Assembly: GCA_963765105.1 (NCBI GenBank)
Contig: CAVXUW010000004.1
Location: 1,335,455-1,399,454 of the forward strand
Direction of reading: 5' to 3'
Source: CALMEC01 sp963765105
GTDB lineage: Bacteria > Actinomycetota > Thermoleophilia > Miltoncostaeales > Miltoncostaeaceae
Length of the DNA stretch: 64,000 bases
The notes beneath the pieces are model-generated. The model had not been told where the DNA came from. It ran no database searches and saw only the letters and a program-made list of their open reading frames with translations. This document shows positions 61,101 to 64,000 of the stretch, one piece after another (within the stretch, counting starts at the first letter, position 1; each line of letters starts with the position of its first letter). Position numbers and translations under genes: made by a program.

Positions 61101-62889
61101 TCCCAACGCCGCTGCCGGCGTGGCCGTCACCGACACCCTCCCGGCGGGCCTCACCTTCGTCGGCTCTGACTCCGCCGCGTACGACGGCACAACCTGGACC
61201 GTCGGCGCCCTCGCCAGCGGAGCCTCCGCGGTTCTCACCATCACCGCCGATGTCACCAGCGCAACCGCGATCACCAATACCGCCACGATCACCACCACCA
61301 CCCGCGACCCCGACCTCACCAACAACGCCGACAACGCTGTCGTGAACGTGCCCGAGGCCGACCTTCGCCTGCAGAAGCTGGTGAGTGACGCCACCCCGCG
61401 TCAGGGCGCCAACGTCACCTACACCCTGCGTCTCACCAACAACGGTCCCGACACGGCAACCGGCGTCAACGTCACCGACGCCCTGCCGGCCGAGGTCACC
61501 TTGGTGAGTGCCACTCCGCCGGCCGGAACCAGCTTCGCTGCCGGCGTCTGGACCATCCCCAGCATCGCCTCGGGTGTCACCCGCGACCTGCCCATCGTCG
61601 TCCGCATCGACGCCGCCGGCCTCATCACCAACGATGCCGAGGTCACCGCCTCCGGCACGTTTGACCCCACCTCAACCCCGAATGACGCCATCGGCGACGA
61701 CGCCGCCAGCGTCGCCCTCACTGCCGCCCCGCCGTCAGCTGACGTGTCGCTCAACAAGTCCGTGAGCGGCTCCACAGCACAGGTGGGAACCAATGTCGTC
61801 TACACCCTCACCGTCCGCAACGACGGCCCGTCGGCCACCACCAGCGTCACGGTCGCCGACACCCTTCCGGCCGAGGTGGCCTTCGTCTCCTCAACCGCCG
61901 ACCGCGGCAGCTACGACAACTCAACCGGCATCTGGACCGTCGGCAACCTTGCCTCTGGTGACGCGGTTTCGGCGCGCATCGTCGCCCGGGTCAACCAGAG
62001 CGGCACCATCACCAACGTTGCCGGTGTTGACACATCCGCCGTGGCCGATCCCGACTCCACTCCCGGCAACACCAGTGGTACCGAGGACGACGAAGCGGCC
62101 GCCGTGTTCGTCGGGACCGACATCCCGGTCACCGCCGATCTGCAGATCGTCAAGTCGGCCAGCACCTCCACCATCCGCCAGGGTGGGACCGTCAACTTCG
62201 CCATCGTCGTCACCAACCGCGGCCCGGCCAACGCCACAAACGTCGAGGTCCTCGAGCAGCTTCCCGCCGGCCTCGGCCTCCTCTCCGCCGTCCCGTCAGC
62301 CGGCACCTACGATCCCGAGAACGGCCTCTGGTCAATCCCGCGGATCAACAACGGCGCTGCGGCCACCCTCACCGTCTCCACCCGGGCGCTCACTGCCGGT
62401 CGCGTGGTGAACGTGGCCGAGGTGGTGGCCAGCGACCAGGTCGACCCCACACCCACCAGCGCTGCCCAGGCCGCAGTCACCATCACCGCCCCGCCCCCGG
62501 TGCCCACCAAGCTCAAGATCACCAAAACCGCACCCAAGACCGTGAAGGCTGGCGGCAAAGTCACCTTCACCATCAAAGTCACCAACGTCGGCACCGTGCC
62601 CGCAACCAACGTCATCCTGCGTGATTGCGTCCCCAGCGGTTTGTCGCTCGTGCGTCGCCCCGGCAACGGTGTCACCTTGAAGAACGGCAAGCTGCAGTTC
62701 CCGCTCGGGACCCTTCAACCGGGTCAGACACGCACCTTCAAGATCACCTACAAGGTCGATCGCAACGCCCGTGGCTTCCGCGGCTGCACCGCCACGGTGG
62801 CCGGAGTGAACGCCAGCCCCGTCAGCGCCGCCGCCCAGACCCGGGTCATCGCCGGTCGACAGGTCGGAGAAACGCCCGTCGCAGGGTAA
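43171..62889 (+). CDS. Giant secreted protein: glycine-rich head and 52 DUF11 repeats
   Basis: A 6572-residue open frame of 19.7 kb without a single stop. The N-terminus is Arg-rich, then a signal peptide (GGVAAAILAAALVLPLNAGA). Residues about 50-325 form a glycine-rich domain with (G)n turns and short strands (GGLGGAPAQIVSTFSVLP, AGQDVVIAGGGGGGGGAH), like the glycine-rich folds of some surface proteins. From residue about 330 to 6560 there are 52 DUF11 repeats. The C-terminus stops after the last repeat (AQTRVIAGRQVGETPVAG) with no sortase motif, LysM or membrane anchor. DUF11 modules are Ig-like and common in large bacterial surface proteins; adhesion or a structural sheath is plausible but not shown. 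The start is TTG 43171; GTG 43237 is a poorer alternative. Confidence 0.9.
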   Translation: MAARTGRRARRRLTGAVARRGGVAAAILAAALVLPLNAGANPAAGPGAFSQTTTGNVAAGGVIPDGTCRARVTARGGAGGSSAAPSTGGLGGAPAQIVSTFSVLPLQGFGGSVGGGGAIDRTGGVGGGGTGSLAPSGHSGAGGGGRTVATVAGQDVVIAGGGGGGGGAHQVSPAGSGGAAGAAVAAGTAGPGANGVNGADVPAATVSGGQGGQAAAGGAGGVHSGVAARNGFAGSGIGAGTGGAGGLDLNWDAAGGGGAGYTGGGGGAATVSQNVTGAGGGGGSSWVAGTSPVAAATVPSAVAGTVGAGTAAATAGANGSLAIDWLPCLYDLATTKTVTPSPISAGQTATWTITVTNNGPDPMTRGDTIDLADTLPGPATSVVSVSTSGGTSANLTRGAVVCTGVTPGSAMPAATNCSRPYSAVAGTPGAPTGGNRGLDPGETLTIVYTQAFAASAAAATITNTATVQDRPTQTGTTNIIGTVVTDNTPRALTINQRADLRITKTASANPTPRGSPVTYTLTIENLGPSDAAGVVATDSLPAGVTFNSASAGCANAAGTVTCTIGALAAGATVTRTITITPPTAGSITNNASVSTTTTDPVAANNTTSFVSTVQSLVNLGVTKTVSNAAPNVGANVTFTIGLTNAGPDTAQAVVVSDLLPAGFTFVSATPTVGTYVPGTGIWTVGNMTVGATPSMTIVATVTSPNLVTNTATVSSNSFDTNTGNNTAGVGVDALDADVALTKVVSNAAPNVGDNVTFTLTATNNGPSSAQAVTVSDVLPAGLTFVSASPGGVYNSGTGVWTVGNLANGANSVLQIVATVTSPAVITNTATATSTTFDTVSGNNTANVVVDAPSANLGVTKIVSNATPALGSNVTFTIGLTNSGPDAAQSVNVADLLPAGLTFVSATPSVGTYTPGTGVWAVGTVASGATPSLQIVATVTNHTAITNTATVTSPTHDAVPGNNTANVVVDVPDANLAVTKTVSNATPALNSNVTFTVTVTNTGPDAAQSVNVADLLPAGLTFVSATTATGTYASGTGVWALGTVANGAAPTIDIVATATQHTAITNIATATTTTFDPNTANNADDAIVNVPDADLVVTKNVSNTTPAFGTDVTFTVGVTNNGPDTAQAVTVDDLLPPGLTFVSATASVGTYDSGTGVWTVGAIANGVARTLQVVATVTTHTLATNSATATSTTHDPDTANNAANAAVNVPDANLSLTKTVDNAAPALNANVTFTINLANSGPDAAQSVNVNDLLPVGLTFVSATPSTGTFTSGTGVWAVGTVANGDTPSLQIVATVTTHTAITNIATATSTTYDPTTADNTDDAVVDVPNANLVVTKTVSNATPDLNANVTFRVTVSNIGPDAAQSVSLTDVLPAGLTFVSAAPSTGSYASGTGVWTIGTLANGAAPNIDIVATVTQHTALTNSATATSTTFDPDTADNTADVGVNVPDANLAVTKTVNDATPEVGQNVTFTVTVTNNGPDTSQGLAVNDLLPAGLTFVSAAPSVGSYVSGTGVWTVGNLANGASANITIVATVTATGTITNVATATATTHDPATGDNTANAPLNAKVADLQVTKTVSNAAPTLGSDVTFTLTVTNNGPSAASGIAVNDALPAGLTFVSASPGGAYDSGTGVWTIGGLANGASTVLTITATVTNHTALTNTATVTSATFDNNAANNSDAAIVNVPDANLAVTKTVTDATPAVGSNVTFTVTVTNTGPDTAQAVTVADLLPAGLTFVSATPSVGTYAAGTGTWTVGAIANAAAPTLQIVATVTTHTAITNTATATSTTHDPTPGNNTDNAVVDAPNADLAVTKTVNDAAPEVGANVTFTIALANNGVDTAQAVQVSDLLPSGLTFVSANPSVGSYTAGTGIWTVGAVAVGATPSLQIVATVTTPAALTNTAAVTSSTFDPVSGNNSSGIGVDARDADVQITKTVDNATPALNSNVIFTLTAQNNGPSTAQNVVVADVLPAGLTFVSASPGPAYNSGTGVWTVGNLTSGASSVLTITATVTQHTAITNAATVTATTHDPVSGNNTDDVVVDVPDANLAITKNVSNASPTLGSNVTFTITLANTGPDAAQSVNVNDALPAGLTFVSATPSVGTYTAGTGIWSVGTVNVGATPSLQIVATVTNYTAITNTATVTSTTHDPTPGNNTDDAVVDVPDANLVLNKTVSNATPALGSNVTFTLNLMNVGTDTAQSVVVNDLLPAGLTFVSATPSVGTYTAGTGVWSLGDVAVGATPSLDIVATVTQHTAITNTAAATSSTHDPVPGNNSSQAVVNVPDADLAVTKSVNTATPALGSNVTFTIGLSNNGPDTAQGVQVSDLLPSGLTFVSATPTVGTYASGTGIWNLGAVANGATPSLQIVATVTATTQITNTATVSSTTHDTNALNNSASADVDVPNADLAITKSVDNATPALGTNVTFTIGLSNAGPDAAQAVTVSDLLPAGLTFVSATPSVGTYTSGTGVWSVGTVNVGATPSLQIVATVTNHAAITNTATVTSTTHDPSSANNTDDAVVDVPNANVGVTKTVDNAAPNLGQNVVFTVTATNAGPDVAQGVSVVDALPTGLTLVSATPSAGSYSGGVWSLGALASGANETLTITATVTQHTLITNTATITSTTHDPTPGNNTDSAVVNVPDADLALTKSFSDATPSLGSNVTFTIALANSGANTAQGVTVNDSLPAGLTFVSATALVGTYSSGTGVWTVGNVAVGATPSLAIVATVTQYTAITNVATVTATTHDPASANNTDDAVVNVRDTDLAVTKVVDNPAPLLGSNVTFTVTAANNGVDDATGVTVNDLLPAGLTFVSATPSVGTYTAGTGVWAIGNLANGATATLDITATVTSASAIRNDATISGNQHDPVAGNNAAFATLGARQSDLVITKSVDVAAPSLGSNVTFTIVVQNNGPDATTGAYVDDVLPAGLTLVSNGPSVGTYNTGTGRWTIGALANSATASLDIVATVTQHTAITNTATVASDLYDPTPANNTDDAVVDVPDAELSVTKNVSNATPAVGSNVTFTVQVANAGPNAAQSVVVTDVLPAGLTYVSSAPSTGTYNSGTGAWAVGALANAASASIDITATVTAHTLITNTATVTSSTHDPVSGNNADTADVNAPDANLAITKTVSDATPTLGSNVNFTMQVSNGGPDTAQNVAVNDLLPAGLTFVSATPSVGTYVAGTGVWTVGPLASAASVTLNVTATVTQHTAITNIATVTSATFDPTTGNNTDDAVVNVPDADLAVAKSVDNAATPVGSNATFTIAVTNAGPDTAQAVTVNDLLPAGLTFVSATPSVGTYTAGTGVWSVGNVAVGATPTLTIVATVTSPAAITNTATVSATTHDPNGSNNSDDAAIDAPDADIAVTKSVDNATPGLNSNVTFTVQVTNAGVNTAQGVVVNDLLPAGLALVSAAPSTGSYTPATGVWTIGAVTVGATPTLTIVATVTTHTAITNSASATSTTHDPNPANNTDDAVVDVPDANLAVTKTSSSATPTVGSNVTFTVAVGNSGPDAAQSVTVTDLLPAGLTFVSATPTVGTYTSGTGVWTLGTVANGASEQIAIVATVTGHTAITNTATITSPTDDPTPGNNIDSTVVNAPDADVAVVKNVNNPTPDVGDDITFTVDVTNSGADTAQDVVVNDLLPTGLTLVSATPTVGGYVAGTGVWTIGSLTNGATATLTVVATVTQTGAITNTATATSSTFDPTIGNNADDATVGALATDVSVTNTVDNPTPALNSNVTFTVTVTNNGGNDATGVRVSDLLPAGLTFVSATPTVGTYVAGTGVWTIGNLANGASQTLTIVATVTSAASLNTTATVSSTTFDTNPANNSAPAGVDVPEADVQVTKTVDNSTPNVGGNVTFTLTARNNGPQTAANVVVSDTLPAGLTYVSDNGAGAYNSVTGVWTVGSLANAATETLTITATATQHLARTNSASITTTTLDPNPANNSDNVAVNALDADVAVTKGVSTATPTVGSNVTFTIDVTNNGPNTAQGVTVNDLLPTGLTFVSVTPSTGTYTAGTGVWAVGTMANGAAESLAIVATVTTHTAITNTAAVTSSTFDPNSSNDADAAAVDAPEADLAVTKTVDDATPNVGQNVVFTLTVQNNGSDSATGVVASDVLPAGLTFVSASSGAYSSGTGDWTIGTLTNGASTVLTITATVTSASAITNTATVTGAVHDPNTANNTASAPLGARTADIAVTKTVSDSRPDRGANVTFTVTVTNNGPDTAVATTVTDALPAGLAFVSATPSVGSYASGTGLWTVGDLANGASANLAIVATVTDHVLVTNTATGATITFDSNATNNTDSVGVNALDAALAVTKSVDNATPNVGDNVTFTIAVANTGPDAAQAVTVNDSLPAGLTFVSAAPSVGTYTAGTGVWSVGTLANASGATLTIVATVTTPNAVTNTATVTSTTFDPTPANNTDDAGVNAVNTDVAVTNTVDNATPNVGDNVTFTVTVTNNGPDGAAGVNVGDLLPPGFTFVSSNPTTGTYNDATGEWTIGALANGQTQTLEIIATVTTAAPLNTTATVTTTTFDTNATNNSADAGVDAPAADLSISKSVNTPNANVGQNVVFTLQVTNNGPDTAQAITVADTLPAGLAYVSDNGAGAYDNGTGVWTVGNLASGANRSLQITATVTSAAAITNVATVASPTFDPSTANNTDDASLDAPNTDPTVAIAVSDATPALNSLITYTITVTNNGPDGATGVNVTNLLPAGLTYISDNAGGSYNSTTGVWTVGNLASGASQVIQVVARITDTDPITNTATVTSTSFDTNLGNNTANVVVDVPEADLVITKTVDDATPDLNGVVRFTVTAANNGPDTAAGVVVSDALPTGLTLVSSNPSVGSYAGGFWTLGNLANGASQTLTIDARVTTASAVTNIAIGASSTFERNPGDESANAQVDVPNADVAVTKTVDNAAPRLGDNVTFRITVRNNGSDLARGIVVTDALPAGLTFVGAAPSAGAFVAPFWSVGNLTSGSSQTLDIVARVDSPAVITNTATVTSTTFDGVATNDSAQAQVDVSEADLRVQKTVSDPSPSLGTNVTFTVRVTNDGPDTATLVRVDDAIPTGLTLISATPSVGTYSGGLWTFPSLANGATETLTIVTRVDTLSGVTNTATAEAAEHDVNLTNNTGQASVAGVMADLVVAKTVNNANPAAGGNVTFTVGIRNAGPDTANGVEIADALPTGLTLVSAAPSVGTYAAGNWTIGSLANGATANLVIVATVTTNSPVTNTATATSTTFDPDGLNNVATADVNVLDADLQITKTVDNAAPDVNDTVTFTITARNNGDDTAAAVSVTDALPTGLTFVSANPSVGTYNDATGVWTVGVLANGASQTLQIVARVTTGDAVVNTATGTSSTFDPNAANNEDIASVDAPSADLVVTKTASTTSPNLGGNVTFQVTVRNDGGQNATGVRVQDLLPTGLTYLSHTTATGTYADATGVWNVGNIANGATVTLDVIAQITSTSPITNIATATATTFDTNTANNSDRVTVDVAEADLAITKTVNDATPAMNGLVTFTVTLTNNGPDAATNVVVADPLPSGLSYQSDTASAGTYSGGNWTLASLAPGASANLQIVARVTTDAPVVNIATASSDTNDPVGTNNSAQAGVDVPNADLAVTKTVNDATPAAGGNVTYTVTVTNNGPNAAPGVSVADTLPAGLTLVSSSATRGSYSADVWTVGTLANGANAQLTIVATVGNGSVITNTATATTDAFDPNTTDNTDSVDIDAPNADLAVTKTVDDATPSLNGTVTYTVTVTNNGPDTAPATRVVDALPTGLTLLSSNATVGTYAAGVWTVGALANGATEQLTISARVTDAALITNTATASSNAYDGTPANNTDSVDVDVPEADLAVTKTVDDATPALGTNVTFQVTVTNNGPRPAVAVRVADALPAGLTFVSAAPSVGTYNDATGIWTVGAMANGASETLDIVATVTSASRITNSATVSASSLDSTPGNDTDSASVDVPEADVTVTKTVNDATPALNGRVIFTITATNNGPNAAAGVAVTDTLPAGLTFVGSDSAAYDGTTWTVGALASGASAVLTITADVTSATAITNTATITTTTRDPDLTNNADNAVVNVPEADLRLQKLVSDATPRQGANVTYTLRLTNNGPDTATGVNVTDALPAEVTLVSATPPAGTSFAAGVWTIPSIASGVTRDLPIVVRIDAAGLITNDAEVTASGTFDPTSTPNDAIGDDAASVALTAAPPSADVSLNKSVSGSTAQVGTNVVYTLTVRNDGPSATTSVTVADTLPAEVAFVSSTADRGSYDNSTGIWTVGNLASGDAVSARIVARVNQSGTITNVAGVDTSAVADPDSTPGNTSGTEDDEAAAVFVGTDIPVTADLQIVKSASTSTIRQGGTVNFAIVVTNRGPANATNVEVLEQLPAGLGLLSAVPSAGTYDPENGLWSIPRINNGAAATLTVSTRALTAGRVVNVAEVVASDQVDPTPTSAAQAAVTITAPPPVPTKLKITKTAPKTVKAGGKVTFTIKVTNVGTVPATNVILRDCVPSGLSLVRRPGNGVTLKNGKLQFPLGTLQPGQTRTFKITYKVDRNARGFRGCTATVAGVNASPVSAAAQTRVIAGRQVGETPVAG
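44158..62850 (+). repeat. Array of 52 tandem DUF11 repeats (about 357 bases each)
   Basis: Each unit opens with a motif like ADLAVTKTVDNATPALGSN, then NVTFTVTVTNNGPDTAQ, a GLTFVSATPSVGTY hairpin, GTGVWTVGNLANGA, VATVTxHTAITNTATVTS and TTHDPxxxNNTDDAVV. Most units are 351-357 bases long. I counted 52 openings by eye. The units in the middle (about repeats 3-30) are the most alike; those toward the C-terminus and the first and last two are more divergent. Confidence 0.9.
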
Positions 62890-62919
62890 GATAGATAGGG
62901 CACGGAGGCCCAACACCGC

Positions 62920-64000
62920 ATGACACCGAAAACATCACACCCTGTTCACTTCGGGTACCGCGTTAGCGGACTCGCCGTCCTGGGAATCCTCGGCGTGAGC
63001 GCCGCCCCGGCGGTGAGCGCCGTTCCGGATATCCGCGTGAAGGCGCTGCCCAACGATCGCACGGCGACGGTGCTGAGCGTGCGTCCCCGGGCCGGCCTTG
63101 CGGTGGTGGCCTTCCCGTCGGGCCGCATCGCCACGATCCACAGCTCGCTGCGCAGCATCACTCCCGGCCGCCGTGTTCAGGTGGACGGCATCAAGTGGGG
63201 CACACCCACCTCCGGCATCAAGTGGTCGAAGCGTCCCCGGGGCATCAAGTGGGGCATCAAGTGGAGCCGTAGCGGTGTGTTCCAATCGCGCCTTCGCTCC
63301 ATCGGCCCGGCAAAGACCGCCCGGATTCGCGGCATCGTTGTGCGCCGCTTCGGTAGTGGCGTCGCCGTCGGCACCCCCGGCGGCATCGTCCCCATCCGTG
63401 TGGCCGTGTGGCTTCCGGGCATCAAGCGCACAACGGGCCGCACAACAGGGAACCCCATCCCGGGGTTGGGTGACACGGTGGTCATCGATGTCCGCTTCAC
63501 CTCGTCCGGCCGGCTTGTGAGCACCAACGGTGTGCGCGTGGTCCGTCGGGCCAACGGGGCTCCGCTTCCCGTGTCGGGTCGCATCGCGTCTGTCTCGACT
63601 GAGCTGCGCACCATGACCGTCCGCAATGTCGAGGACCCCCGTCTGCCAGTAGTGCGCGAGATCCGTATCCCCAGGTCGGTCGACCTCACCCGGCTTCAGT
63701 TGGGCAGTGAGGTTGCATCGACGTCGACACTCACGTCCGACGGTTCCCTGCGCGCGGCGACCATCGCTCCCAACCAGTCATTCGAGGCGTCGAACGATCC
63801 GGCCAACCTCATCGTCGCTCCCCCGCCGGCAAACGACGAAGTCCTCGACCTGTTGCGTCGAGCCACCGACCGCTGGGTCGCCGCCCGCGGCACGAATTCG
63901 GTCACCGACCTCGCCACCTACGACCGCGGTTTGCTCCACCTCCAAACCGCCGACGTGGCCGCCCGCGACGGCAACACCGCGATCGCCACCACCGAACTGC
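62920..64000 (+). CDS. Secreted protein with GIKW motifs (partial, runs off window)
   Basis: Open from ATG 62920 to the window edge (360 codons visible). GGAGG lies 12 bases before the ATG, only 30 bases after the giant gene's stop, so the two are probably cotranscribed. A signal peptide (GLAVLGILGVSAAPAVSA) precedes a beta-rich body. Residues about 90-115 contain GIKW four times in 26 residues (DGIKWG, SGIKWSK, RGIKWG, GIKWSR). A later part has VRIVV-like strands and NLIVAPPPANDEVLDLLRR, then a helical end with RWVAARGTNSVTDLATYD. No known domain was recognised. It could be an assembly or anchoring partner of the giant protein; that is inference from position only. Confidence 0.7.
   Translation, partial: MTPKTSHPVHFGYRVSGLAVLGILGVSAAPAVSAVPDIRVKALPNDRTATVLSVRPRAGLAVVAFPSGRIATIHSSLRSITPGRRVQVDGIKWGTPTSGIKWSKRPRGIKWGIKWSRSGVFQSRLRSIGPAKTARIRGIVVRRFGSGVAVGTPGGIVPIRVAVWLPGIKRTTGRTTGNPIPGLGDTVVIDVRFTSSGRLVSTNGVRVVRRANGAPLPVSGRIASVSTELRTMTVRNVEDPRLPVVREIRIPRSVDLTRLQLGSEVASTSTLTSDGSLRAATIAPNQSFEASNDPANLIVAPPPANDEVLDLLRRATDRWVAARGTNSVTDLATYDRGLLHLQTADVAARDGNTAIATTEL
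63187..63264 (+). repeat. Four copies of a 12-base repeat encoding GIKW
   Basis: GGCATCAAGTGG occurs identically at 63187-63198, 63214-63225, 63241-63252 and 63253-63264, the last two directly adjoining. All are in frame in the secreted protein gene. Confidence 0.9.

Noticed and set aside
43171..62889. A repeat region from a mobile element or CRISPR-like array
   Set aside because: The repeats are coding, in frame and 351-357 bases long, with DUF11 protein signature and no spacer or transposase.

Overview
The window is high-GC bacterial chromosome, most likely from an actinomycete-type organism (Actinomycetota). The reasons are the strong G/C third-position bias, many GTG/TTG starts, type-2 isoleucyl-tRNA synthetase, bacterial Ku, split AccD/AccA carboxyltransferase, TIM44-like and LysM secreted proteins, and a strikingly common leaderless-promoter pattern (a TANNNT hexamer 6-9 bases before the start codon). 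The exact class cannot be settled from the sequence; Thermoleophilia or Acidimicrobiia would fit. No tRNA, rRNA, CRISPR array, transposase or prophage gene was seen.

Layout. 1-11977: the 3' end of gyrA, a TPR-GGDEF diguanylate cyclase, a LysM protein, a TIM44-like membrane protein, a degenerate metallo-beta-lactamase fold protein, Ku with a leaderless leader ORF, and several secreted or unknown proteins. 12119-17041: a tightly overlapping minus-strand fatty-acid synthesis operon fabZ-fabH-fabD-fabG-fabF plus a dual-specificity phosphatase, with no acpP. 17179-19557: a secreted glycoside hydrolase that runs through a terminator-like hairpin, then gene debris (a TPR gene broken by at least six frame changes and a truncated methyltransferase). 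19575-24044: an Fbp-type ferric iron ABC transporter (ATPase, binding protein, fused permease), preceded by a good promoter and a possible operator, and followed by a DtxR-family regulator with altered metal ligands. 24820-26843: accD-accA. 26891-29477: a small protein, a decayed secreted-protein gene, and an eamA-gntR operon with a classic FadR-type operator. 29598-35106: lipid kinase/hydrolase operon, divergent HAD phosphatase-ileS operon. 35382-42909: double-FKBP lipoprotein, a MazF-type toxin-antitoxin pair, an L,D-transpeptidase-thioredoxin operon, PolX, a frameshifted trehalose-phosphatase gene and a TauE-type permease.

43171-62889 is one uninterrupted 19.7-kb gene for a 6572-residue secreted protein: a glycine-rich head followed by 52 DUF11 repeats of about 119 residues. 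Directly downstream, and running off the window, is a secreted protein with four GIKW motifs. These two genes are the most unusual part of the window and may form a surface-structure locus.

The main themes are envelope building (LysM, L,D-transpeptidase, FKBP, DUF11), membrane lipid synthesis (fab operon, accDA, lipid kinase), iron uptake and DNA repair (Ku, PolX). Genes are very compact: many neighbours overlap by 4 bases, and the otsB locus shares start-codon bases with one neighbour and stop-codon bases with the other. Several genes carry frameshifts, which could be true decay or assembly error.
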